A stretch of DNA of 64,000 bases from RPQJ01 sp963754535 (GTDB lineage Bacteria; Pseudomonadota; Gammaproteobacteria; Steroidobacterales; Steroidobacteraceae), in contig CAVWGG010000021.1 of NCBI GenBank assembly GCA_963754535.1, forward strand, positions 62,001 through 126,000. The letters run 5' to 3'. A program made the position numbers and the translations under genes. Shown here one piece after another: positions 35,921-46,163 of this stretch (position 1 is its first letter; every line of letters begins with the position of its first letter). Under the pieces are notes generated by a model that worked only from the letters and a program-made list of their open reading frames with translations, ran no database searches and was not told the origin of the DNA.

Positions 35921-35949
35921 AGTAAATGCGAGTTATTCGCATTTGTAAA
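35921..35949 (-). promoter_or_regulatory. promoter of the TonB receptor with an embedded Fur box
   Basis: On the - strand a -35-like TTTACA (35949-35944) and a -10-like TTTACT (35926-35921) are separated by exactly 17 bases. The spacer is filled by a near-perfect inverted repeat, AAATGCGA - 5 bases - TCGCATTT (35924-35944), close to the Fur consensus of gamma-proteobacteria. Repression by Fe-Fur would block RNA polymerase directly. The start would be near 35914, giving a leader of about 50 bases. This promoter fills part of the 333-base gap 35864-36196. Confidence 0.72.
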
Positions 35950-35965
35950 TACGAATGATTCTTAT
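35947..35965 (-). promoter_or_regulatory. second, weaker Fur-like site
   Basis: Just upstream of the main Fur box, the sequence around GAATGATTC (35953-35961) is an inverted repeat flanked by A/T-rich arms (AAATAC... and ...TTATAT). This is close to a Fur half-site arrangement. It overlaps the -35 of the receptor promoter, and paired overlapping Fur sites are common at strongly iron-controlled genes. It is followed by the palindrome TATACGTATA at 35966-35975. Confidence 0.4.
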
Positions 35966-36098
35966 ATACGTATAAGTCGCCACCCGTCAGGCCTCACGGA
36001 CGCCGACGTAAACCTCAAAGCCGCGCCGTTCGCGGTACGGCGCAAACCCAGCAGGCAGCGTCGGGCATGTCGCCATCCGCAATGACCATTTGTGCGAG

Positions 36099-36113
36099 CT
36101 ATCGGTTCGATAG
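36099..36113 (+). promoter_or_regulatory. possible OxyR-type operator upstream of katG
   Basis: CTAT-7 bases-ATAG (CTATCGGTTCGATAG) is the central half of the OxyR recognition pattern with the right spacing, and it lies about 85 bases before the katG start. The outer halves are poor: ATTT in place of ATAG upstream and CGTA in place of CTAT downstream. It is a candidate site only; a 6-bp-arm hairpin in the leader RNA is an alternative. Confidence 0.35.
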
Positions 36114-36196
36114 AAACAATCGTATTCAACAATGAGCCGAACGGAAGGATAGTGCGCCCGTCAGCCATTTTTCTCGCAAGTGGGGAGTGCTTCTGT

Positions 36197-38431
<2,235 letters not shown>

Positions 38432-38448
38432 CATCTGCGCAGGAATCG

Positions 38449-38475
38449 GACGGCGGCGCGCTCAGCGCCGCCGTC
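38449..38475 (+). terminator. hairpin after katG
   Basis: A perfect 11-base-pair stem (GACGGCGGCGC / GCGCCGCCGTC) with a 5-base loop GCTCA begins 18 bases after the katG stop. There is no T-run after it, so it may act as a pause or RNA-stabilising hairpin as much as an intrinsic terminator. The next gene starts 80 bases further on. Confidence 0.55.
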
Positions 38476-38554
38476 CGGCAACCTCTCTGACTGGACTTCA
38501 ACTTCGCGCCGGTCCAGTCTGTCCGCCGACATTGAATCCGGGACGGGAGGCGCG

Positions 38555-40078
38555 ATGCGATTCGACAAGCACCTGATGATCGGCTGTGCGGCGGCACTGG
38601 CCGTGGCGTTCGCGGCAGTGCCCGCCAACGCGGCATCAAGCAAGCCGGGACACGACAAGGTCGTCGCGGCCATAAAGGCCGACAAGGATGGTGCGATCGA
38701 GCGACTGCGCGCATGGATCGCGCTGCCGACCATCGCCAACATGGGCATCAACACGCCGCAGGGCGCCGAGTACATGCGCCAGCTCGCGCTCGACGCCGGC
38801 TTCCAGCAGGCCAAGGTCGTCGAAAGCGGCGGCGTACCGGGCGTGTTTGCAACTCTCGACGCCGGGGCAAAGCACACGCTCGCGATTTATTTCATGTACG
38901 ACGTCAAGCACTACGACCCCGCCGAATGGTCGTCGCCGCCGCTCGAGGGCAAGATCGTCGAGCGGCCGGGCGAAGGGCAGGCGCTGGTCGGCCGCGGTGC
39001 GGTCAACCAGAAGGGCCCGCAGATGGCCCTCCTCACCGCGCTGCATGCGTTCAAGGCCGCGGGCGTCAAGCTGCCCGTCAACCTCGTACTCGTTGCCGAG
39101 GGTGAGGAAGAGATCGGCTCGACCAACTTTCCAACGCTGCTCGCCGACCCCGAGATCACGGCAGCACTCAAGCGCTCGGTGGGCGTCATGATGCCGTCGA
39201 CCGGCCAGTCCCGTGACGGCACGGTCACGCTCGACCTCGGCGCGAAGGGCGTGATCGAAGTGCAACTGGTCGCGAGCGGCGACAAATGGGGCCGCGGTCC
39301 CGCCAAGGACATCCATTCGAGCCTGATGGCCCGAGTCGACAGCCCCGCCTGGCATCTCGTCAAAGCGCTCGACACGCTGGTGGCCGACGATGGCTATACG
39401 CCGACGGTCGACGGCTGGTTCGAGAATGTCCGCCCCCTCACGCCACGCGAGAAGGAACTGCTCGCCGCAAGCCTTCCCAAGGATGAAGAGGCCGTCAAGA
39501 AGGTATTAGGCGTGCGTCACTGGATCCTGGACGAGGACTTTCTCACCAGCACCTACCGCCTCGCCTCACAGCCGACGGTCAACATCCAGGGCCTCGTCAG
39601 CGGCTACACGGGACCGGGTGGCAAGACCGTGCTCCCCGGTCGAGCAGAAGCCAAGCTGGACTTCCGCCTGGTCCCCGACATGACCAAGGAAGAAGCGGTC
39701 GGGAAACTCAAGGCGCATCTCGCGAAGCGCGGCTTTGGTGACATCGAAGTGATCGTCAGTGGCGGCTACAGCCCGACTGAATCGCCCGAGGACAGCGTCG
39801 TCATTCAGGCCGGCGCGGCGACACTCAAGCAGGCGGGGATCGAATACAGCCTGTTCCCGCGTCGCGCTGGAAGCTGGCCAGGCGTCGTCTTCACGGGTCC
39901 ACCGCTCAAGATGGCAGCAGGCCACTTCGGTGTGGGTCGCGGCGGTGGCGCGCATGCCCCCGACGAATGGATCCTGATCGAGAGCAGCGATCCCAAGGTT
40001 GCAGGCTATGAGCAGCAGGCACAGATGTTCGTCGACTACCTGTACGAAACTGCACGGGTGGCGAAGACGCAACGCTAG
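38555..40078 (+). CDS. exported M20-family peptidase/amidohydrolase
   Basis: This is a 507-residue protein with a clear signal peptide (MIGCAAALAVAFAAVPANA). Several M20 features are kept: AEGEEEIGS (catalytic Glu and metal Glu), a dimerisation insert (about 225-400), and the C-terminal GGGAHAPDEWILIES with the last His ligand. In the first motif, normally GHxDVVP, it reads FMYDVKHYD, so the first metal His is replaced by Met while the Asp stays. Similar variants occur in some exported M20 relatives. Activity as a di-zinc peptidase is therefore less certain. It stands alone between two hairpins. Confidence 0.83.
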   Translation: MRFDKHLMIGCAAALAVAFAAVPANAASSKPGHDKVVAAIKADKDGAIERLRAWIALPTIANMGINTPQGAEYMRQLALDAGFQQAKVVESGGVPGVFATLDAGAKHTLAIYFMYDVKHYDPAEWSSPPLEGKIVERPGEGQALVGRGAVNQKGPQMALLTALHAFKAAGVKLPVNLVLVAEGEEEIGSTNFPTLLADPEITAALKRSVGVMMPSTGQSRDGTVTLDLGAKGVIEVQLVASGDKWGRGPAKDIHSSLMARVDSPAWHLVKALDTLVADDGYTPTVDGWFENVRPLTPREKELLAASLPKDEEAVKKVLGVRHWILDEDFLTSTYRLASQPTVNIQGLVSGYTGPGGKTVLPGRAEAKLDFRLVPDMTKEEAVGKLKAHLAKRGFGDIEVIVSGGYSPTESPEDSVVIQAGAATLKQAGIEYSLFPRRAGSWPGVVFTGPPLKMAAGHFGVGRGGGAHAPDEWILIESSDPKVAGYEQQAQMFVDYLYETARVAKTQR

Positions 40079-40087
40079 GCTGTGAGC

Positions 40088-40115
40088 GACGTCGGCCTGA
40101 CAGCGGGCCGACGTC
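40088..40115. terminator. bidirectional terminator between M20 gene and ketopantoate-reductase-like gene
   Basis: A perfect 10-base-pair stem (GACGTCGGCC / GGCCGACGTC) with an 8-base loop lies in the 35-base gap between two convergent genes. It touches the stop of the - strand gene at 40114. It has no T-run on either side, but its position fits shared termination of both transcripts. Confidence 0.6.
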
Positions 40116-41091
40116 AGCCTGCCAACGCCGGCCGGCCGCCCGTCGCGCTCAACAGGCCGTGGAAGTGTTCCAGCAACGGCAGCGGCACAGACAGCCGCTT
40201 TGCGATCGTGATCGCGTACCCAAGCGTCTCGTCGATCTCGAGCGGGCGCCCCGCTTCGAGATCCTGCAACGCGGACACGCGATGAGTGGGAGCCGCCGAC
40301 CGGAAGTCGCGACCAATCGTCGTGACGATCTCGACGGCGCGTTCGTCGGACGCGCTGCACAACTCCTGCACCGGAAGCACGGGCGCGCCAGCGAGTTCGA
40401 CGTTACAGGCCGCGGCCAGCCGGCCGACCTCGCGGACGACTTTAACAAGCACCAGTGCGGCAGCCGGATCGCACAGGAACTCGCACGTGTTGCGTCGCGT
40501 GGTGACGGACAGCGTCATCAGCCCGGCCCACGCGGCGAACTTCGACCACTCGTCGACCAGGATCGCGTCGCTGGCCGTTGCGCGAATGCCCGCCGCATCG
40601 ATGTCGCCGACAATGCGTCGTATGCGGGGCGTCACTGCGCCTTGCAACTCGCCTGTGCGCAGATCGACGTTGCGGGTAAACACGACCGCGCCGGAACCCA
40701 GCAGTTCGCCGCTGAAATTCGCGACCGCCCCGACGACCGCATCGGCCCCGAAGGCAGCAGCCAGCAACTCGTCCTTCAACATGCCGTTCTGGATCGACAA
40801 CGCCGCCCCGATGTCGGCATGCAGCAGCGGCTGCAGCGCCTGAGCAGTATCGATAGCCTTGGTCGCGACGATCAGGACCCCTGCGCTCTTCAGTAGCCCC
40901 GGATCCGTGATGACGGGGACCGGCAACGCCATCGTGACGAGCCCTTCGACAAGCAGCCCCTCCGCGCTGATCTGTGCAGCACGACGTCCACGGGCCAGCA
41001 AGACCACGTCGTGACCCGCGCGAGCCAGGTGCGCACCGAGGATGGACCCCAGCGCACCCGCCCCGAGAATTGCGTAGTCAAAGCGTGGCAT
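40114..41091 (-). CDS. ketopantoate reductase family (ApbA/PanE-like) protein
   Basis: The 325-residue protein starts with the NADPH-binding Rossmann motif FDYAILGAGALGSILGAHLA and carries the family's IQNG (the Asn near residue 99) and the lysine region VDEWSKFAAWAGL. The C-terminal helical domain contains DLEAGRPLEIDETLGYAI, typical of PanE. It could reduce 2-dehydropantoate to pantoate, but paralogues with other 2-oxo acids are common, so no symbol is given. ATG 41091 is preceded by AGGAG at 3 bases. The frame also opens at 41112. The frameshifted M14 gene lies 56 bases upstream. Confidence 0.85.
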   Translation of the reverse strand: MPRFDYAILGAGALGSILGAHLARAGHDVVLLARGRRAAQISAEGLLVEGLVTMALPVPVITDPGLLKSAGVLIVATKAIDTAQALQPLLHADIGAALSIQNGMLKDELLAAAFGADAVVGAVANFSGELLGSGAVVFTRNVDLRTGELQGAVTPRIRRIVGDIDAAGIRATASDAILVDEWSKFAAWAGLMTLSVTTRRNTCEFLCDPAAALVLVKVVREVGRLAAACNVELAGAPVLPVQELCSASDERAVEIVTTIGRDFRSAAPTHRVSALQDLEAGRPLEIDETLGYAITIAKRLSVPLPLLEHFHGLLSATGGRPALAG

Positions 41092-41147
41092 CAGCTCCTG
41101 CGCCCGATCCATCTGCTTCGTAAGGGCACCCGAGCAGAAGTCACGCG

Positions 41148-42930
41148 TCACCTGCGATAGACGGGGTAGAGGCCATAGCGCTCGTCCCATGAGGGATGAC
41201 GACGGTAGAAGAACTCGAGCCGCGCCGCCGGGCTGCCCGCAAAATCCGCGTCCTCGCGCAGCCGCCGTTCGAACTCCTCCTTGAGTGCCGCGTCCTGCGA
41301 CAGCATTTGTCGCGCGACCGCCTCGGTGACGTAGTTCTCCATGTATTCCTTGCGCTCGAAGGCTGTGCTGAAGTAGCTCCAGGACACGAACGAATCGGGC
41401 GCCTGCGGCTCGAGCAGCGACATCACCAGCCGCGCCTTCGGCTGCGCGATCGGCACGAACAGCGCGCCGACGCCGATGTCGCGCTTCTCATCGCGCCAGG
41501 CGCCTTCGACCGTCGTGACCGCTCGCCCCTCGAAGGTTCCTGCCGCGACCGTCACCTTGTCGGCACGAAATGTCTGCACGGCGCTGGCCGGCTGTGGAGC
41601 GGCGACACGCTGAAACTCGATGCCGTGCAGAGCCAGCTTTTCCGACAACCACGCAGCGTGCGCACTCGGCACGACATAGCCGGCGGCCGGTGCCGTCACG
41701 GTCAGCGCAGGCTGCACCTCATACTTGAGCGGAAGCCGCCAGACGGTGGGCTTCGTGGAGTCGTAGCGAATCCATGCCTGGCCCGAGACCGCGGACGCCT
41801 CACGCGTGTACTCGTAGCCGCGCAGATCGACGGTCTGCACGGCGTCCGTATTCTTGAAAGTCAGTGGCACCGGCTTGCCACCGAGCAGGCGCGCGCGCTC
41901 ATCCGCCGCGCGTGCCGCCTCGAGCCACTTCACTCCATCGCGCGCAGCGAGCTCCACCATTGCATGAATGGTCTCGCGCGTGGCGGCAACGCGTCGCGGG
42001 TACTCCTGCCACGAGTGCGTCTCGACCAGGGCGCCGAAGCGGTTGCGGGTGGCCCAATAGCTGGTGCTGTAGCGCGGTGAGCCAACGCCCACGGCCAGTC
42101 CCGAGTCCGGATCATCGCCACCGACGAACGAAGGATAGAACGGCAGGGCATGGAAGCCCTTGCGCTTCAGCCGGGCCAGCACGTCGTCGCGCAGCGCGTG
42201 CCCCGTGCGGCCCAGCTCGAGATCCCAGCCGTGGCCGGGCTCGACCTCGACCGACAGGTCCTCGCGCAGCTCCGCGCCGTCCGTGACGTGCAGAGTCGGC
42301 GTACAGGATGGGGTCCCAGGCGTTAAGGAGCCCGAGCAGCGCGCGCATTTCCGGCGCTTCGACCTTGGCGTAATCGCGGTTGAGGTTCAGGTTCTGCGCC
42401 GTCACGCGCCACCCCATCTGCCTCCGGACCGCGCTGGTTGGGCCGGTTCCACGCACCAAACCGCTCATGTCCGTCGACGTTGAAGACCGGCACGAACAGC
42501 ACTGTCGTCCGCGACAGTGCCCCGCGGCTTTCCCGCCCTTCGAGCATTTCGCGCAGCGCGATGAACCCCGCGTCCTTGCCGTCGATCTCGCCCGCATGGA
42601 TGCCGCCCTGGAAGAAGACCACGGGCCGCTGACGCGCACGTACGGACTCGGGGTCGAGCACCCCATCGTCCGACAGCGGCGAGTGCCAGCAACGGACGGT
42701 CCTCGGGCGAGCGGCCGAACTCGAAGCAACGTGCCTTGCCGGGCCAGCGCGCGGCAAAGGCTGCGCACAATCGCTCCACTTCGTCGTAGCGGCCGGTACG
42801 TTTGAAACCGGATTGCTCGGCGATGGTCGTGAGTTCGCCCGGACTCTCCGCGGAGGAGGCGGACGAGAGCCAGGGCAGTGAGGAGCAGAAGCACGCCGGC
42901 GAGCAGCGGCGAGGAGTTGGTGCAGTTCAT
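41148..42930 (-). pseudogene. M14 zinc carboxypeptidase, broken by about four frameshifts
   Basis: Pieces of one M14 gene read in different frames. A signal peptide (MNCTNSSPLLAGVLLLLTAL) starts at 42930. VERLCAAFAARWPGKARCFE follows in a second frame (near 42780). The zinc-site block FFQGGIHAGEIDGKDAGF with VPVFNVDGHERFGAW comes in a third (42757-42430). QNLNLNRDYAKVEAPEM is back in the first frame (about 42415-42310). VEPGHGWDLELG and the long C-terminal part (to 41148, ending YGLYPVYRR) are in the second. No single frame spans the gene. If the assembly is right, this is a pseudogene; the intact C-terminal 344 residues suggest recent decay. Confidence 0.82.
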
Positions 42931-43139
42931 GCGGAAGAGACTAACCGGATGGACGCAGAAATGCGCGGCCGGACCAGACCGAGGCTGGCGCCGGATCGGC
43001 AGACCGAGGAGGTCGACCGCATGTGCCGGGGTCTGGATACCTCACCGTTCGGACGCCCAAGATCGGGGGCCCTCAGCCCTGCTCCGGCTCGTGTACATTA
43101 TTGGTCCCCTTTGGGACTGACGGACGAGATCGACCCACA

Positions 43140-43697
43140 ATGCCAAGAGTGGGGGGCACGGCCATCACGGAACTGCTGCAGGCTGCAGCAGGCGGGGACG
43201 CGCACGCGCGGGGCCAGTTGATTTCAGCGGTATATGAGGAAATGCGCGTGCTCGCACGCCGACTCCTGGCCGGTGATCGCGCCCGCCACATGCTCGCGCC
43301 GACGGAGCTTGCAAACGGCACGGCGCTCAAGCTGTTCGCACAGGCCGATCTATCGGCACGGGACCGCGCGCATTTTCTTGCATATGCCGCACACGTCATG
43401 CGGCAGGTCTTGATCGATCATGTACGCCACGAACGCTCGCTCAAACGCGGCTCGCCCAAGGTCACGCTCGTATCGCAGATCGCAGAGGAAGCGCGCACGG
43501 ATGTCGACGTCGAAGCCTTGCATGAAGCCCTCGAGCGGCTCGCCGCTGTATCGCAGGAGCACGCTGATCTGGTGGAGTTGCGCTATTTTGGCGGGCTGAC
43601 CCTGGAAGAGATTGCAGTCGTTCAGGGCACCTCGGCCGCGACGGTGAAGCGCAGCTGGCGTGCAGCGCGTGCCTGGCTGCACGATGCGCTCACCTAA
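43140..43697 (+). CDS. ECF sigma factor (ECF subfamily near TIGR02999 type)
   Basis: This is a 185-residue sigma factor. ATG 43140 (MPRVGGTAITELLQAAAGGD) starts the family match; longer upstream starts lack homology. Region 2 is visible as AHFLAYAAHVMRQVLIDHVR, and region 4 as LEEIAVVQGTSAATVKRSWR-AARAWL with a helix-turn-helix. The sequence resembles the sigma factors usually paired with Ser/Thr kinases. It converges with the kinase gene, overlapping its stop by 4 bases. A 209-base gap upstream (42931-43139) must hold its promoter. Confidence 0.88.
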   Translation: MPRVGGTAITELLQAAAGGDAHARGQLISAVYEEMRVLARRLLAGDRARHMLAPTELANGTALKLFAQADLSARDRAHFLAYAAHVMRQVLIDHVRHERSLKRGSPKVTLVSQIAEEARTDVDVEALHEALERLAAVSQEHADLVELRYFGGLTLEEIAVVQGTSAATVKRSWRAARAWLHDALT

Positions 43698-46069
43698 GGA
43701 GCGGGACAACGTGCCAGCTGTGTCTGGACCGCGGCCAGTTCGTTCTTTCGGTCGAACTCCGTCAAACCCCAGTGGCGCTCGATGTGTGTCCAGCGGTCGA
43801 ACGCCTGCCGCAGCGCACGGCACGAACCCGCTCCATCACCATAGTCTCGATAGACCTGCGCCAAGTTACGCAGTGGCACGGCAGCGTCCCGCGCTCGTTC
43901 CGCATCGTCTGGCAACTGCAGGGCCCGCTCCTGTCGTTCGCGCACGCTGTGCTCGATCATGCGAATCGCTTCGATGTGGCGCCCGAGGCTGGCGAGCGTG
44001 AGGGCGCGCTGGCCACGCGCCATGTCGCGCATGCGCCAGGCTTCGACGTTTTCAGGATCCAGTTCGACGAGCCGTTCGCCCATTGCAACGGCACGGTCGT
44101 CGGCGATCAATGCTTGATCGTGGCGCCCCATCTCATCGAGCGTTCCCGCAATGGACCAGTAGCCAATCAGCACGCCGTCCATGAGCCGCCGGTGGCGCGG
44201 AGTCCTGACCAGGCCCTGCTCGAAACGCGCGGTGGCGCGGCGATAGGCCGCCAGCGCGTCGTTGAGTCGCCCCAGATAGAACAATGAGTCTCCGAGCATC
44301 ATGGCCGGCCGGCCGCTTTGATACTCGAATTCCATGGCCTGGCGGACCGCTGCGGGCAGCGCCAGGAGGCGCGCTTCTTCTTGCTCCTGCAGCCTGGCCG
44401 CCGCCGCGTACTGTTCGCGCCATTTGAAGACGTCGGCTTGGGTCAGGCGTGAACTGGTGAGTAACGTGTGCAAGTCCGCGAGATCCGCGGGCACAGGCGA
44501 CCAGTGGTCGACACCGGCGAGGGCGGTCAGCAGGTTCGCTTCGGCCTGCCTGGCCTTTTGCAACTGCCCGGCTTCATTGTTGTCCTGCGCGCCATAGACC
44601 AGCGCGAGCAGATAGCGCACGCGCCCAAGATCGCGCTGCAACCCCATCGATTCAGGTGCGCGCGCTGTCAACGCCACGAGCATCCGTTCAGCGCGCTCCA
44701 GGTTGGCCTTGGCAGCGGCGGGCTCGCCGACGTGCGCCTTGCCAGGCACTCCTTGCACCTCTGCGAGGCGCGCCAGGCCCACTGCCACCTCGCGCTGCAA
44801 GTCCGCGTTGCCGCCCGCAGTTGCACCCAGCGCATCCAGATACTGCTGGCCGCGACCGACCATGTCGCGTCGCGCCTGCGTGGTGCCAGGCGTGGTTTCC
44901 AGCTGCTTGTCGAGATCGAACAGCATGTAGCTGGCAAGCGCCCGCACCTCGCCGAAGCGCCGCTCGGCCTCCAGCCGCGCGGCATCCGCACGCGTATAAA
45001 GTGTCGCAATCACTGCCAGCGCCACGATCAATCCCACGGCGGTAACCGTCGCCGCGGCCACGCGCCAGGGATTTCGCGCAACCAACTTGCGCATGCGGTA
45101 CCGCCAACCGCCGCCGGCGGCCTCCACCGGGCGGCATTCGAGCCAGCGGCGCAGGTCGTCGTCGAGCGCGCCCACACTTGCGTAACGCTCCTCGGGTCGT
45201 GTCGCCGTCGCCCTGCGACCAATCGCAGCGAGATCGCCTTGCAGCCCGTCTGCCAGAATCTCGCAGAGCGTGACGCCCAGTGAGTACACGTCATCCGTCA
45301 CGACGGCAGGCTCGCCTGCCAGGCGCTGCGGGCTGGTATATGCTCGAGTAAAGCCCTCTGGCCGCGCGTCTGCCACGTCCTGAATGCGCGCCACGCCAAA
45401 GTCGATGAGCTTGGGACGCCCCTCGCCGGTCACGAGAACATTGGCTGGCTTGATATCGCAGTGAACCACCAGGTGCTGGTGCGCGTGCGCGACGCCGGCG
45501 CAGACCTCGCGCATGAGTGCCACGCGCGCTTTCGGGTTGAGTTCGTGCTCGGTGGCGTAGTCGTCCAGCGCCACGCCATTCACGAATTCCATTACCAGGA
45601 AATGCAGTCCGTTGGCGGTCGAGCCGCCATCGATGATGCGTGCGATGCCCGGATGCTCCATGCGCGCAAGCAGCTTGCGCTCGGCATCGATCAGCGGCTC
45701 GGCCACCCCATCGAGTGAGCGGATGAACTTGATAGCGACCGTTTGATCGAATAAGCCATCATTGCGGCGCGCGCGGTACACCGAACCCATGCCGCCGGCG
45801 CCGATCAACTCTTCCAGGCGATAGACACCGACCTGGGTTGGCGGCACCGGCTGGGCGTGCGGCAGTGGGCCCATGCCGCCTGCTTCCCAGACTGAAAGGT
45901 TGGCCGCATCGGCGGCGATGAGCTCCTGCACCCGCGCCAGCAAGGCGGCATTCGAATTGCACTCCGCGATCAACCACGACTCACGGTCCGCACCGTCTCG
46001 ATCCATCGCTGCGGTGAACACCGTCAGTGCGGCGAGCTCGAATTCCGCGGATCGGACAGCGGCTTGCAT
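43694..46069 (-). CDS. Ser/Thr protein kinase with C-terminal membrane helix and helical repeats
   Basis: This is a 791-residue PknB-type kinase. The glycine loop is IGAGGMGSVYRA, the catalytic Lys lies in VAIKFI, and the catalytic loop is VVHCDIKPANVLV (HCD in place of HRD, with the Asp kept), with DFGVARI after it. One membrane helix follows (about 350-372, VAAATVTAVGLIVALAVIAT). The C-terminal 400 residues are helical, TPR-like (e.g. LDPENVEAWRMRDMARGQRA) and lie outside the cytosol. The kinase would phosphorylate cytosolic targets in response to an outside signal. It neighbours an ECF sigma gene and a secreted protease. Confidence 0.9.
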   Translation of the reverse strand: MQAAVRSAEFELAALTVFTAAMDRDGADRESWLIAECNSNAALLARVQELIAADAANLSVWEAGGMGPLPHAQPVPPTQVGVYRLEELIGAGGMGSVYRARRNDGLFDQTVAIKFIRSLDGVAEPLIDAERKLLARMEHPGIARIIDGGSTANGLHFLVMEFVNGVALDDYATEHELNPKARVALMREVCAGVAHAHQHLVVHCDIKPANVLVTGEGRPKLIDFGVARIQDVADARPEGFTRAYTSPQRLAGEPAVVTDDVYSLGVTLCEILADGLQGDLAAIGRRATATRPEERYASVGALDDDLRRWLECRPVEAAGGGWRYRMRKLVARNPWRVAAATVTAVGLIVALAVIATLYTRADAARLEAERRFGEVRALASYMLFDLDKQLETTPGTTQARRDMVGRGQQYLDALGATAGGNADLQREVAVGLARLAEVQGVPGKAHVGEPAAAKANLERAERMLVALTARAPESMGLQRDLGRVRYLLALVYGAQDNNEAGQLQKARQAEANLLTALAGVDHWSPVPADLADLHTLLTSSRLTQADVFKWREQYAAAARLQEQEEARLLALPAAVRQAMEFEYQSGRPAMMLGDSLFYLGRLNDALAAYRRATARFEQGLVRTPRHRRLMDGVLIGYWSIAGTLDEMGRHDQALIADDRAVAMGERLVELDPENVEAWRMRDMARGQRALTLASLGRHIEAIRMIEHSVRERQERALQLPDDAERARDAAVPLRNLAQVYRDYGDGAGSCRALRQAFDRWTHIERHWGLTEFDRKNELAAVQTQLARCPAP

Positions 46070-46109
46070 CGCGCAAGGATATCCCGGCGGCTTGTCGCAC
46101 GCACGAATC

Positions 46110-46133
46110 CGCCGGGGCCTGGTGACCCCGGCG
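46110..46133 (-). terminator. hairpin after the trypsin-like protease gene
   Basis: An 8-base-pair perfect stem (CGCCGGGG / CCCCGGCG) with an 8-base loop lies 30 bases past the stop of the protease gene (46164) and 40 bases before the kinase start. There is no T-run. It would separate the protease and kinase transcripts, or act as a weak terminator. Confidence 0.45.
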
Positions 46134-46163
46134 TGCGGCAGGGAGAGCCTTTGTGGGCCTCAG

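Noticed and set aside
43080..43139. A short dyad (GTCCC-CTTT-GGGAC) before the ECF sigma gene as an operator
   Set aside because: Arms of only five bases; too likely by chance in this DNA.
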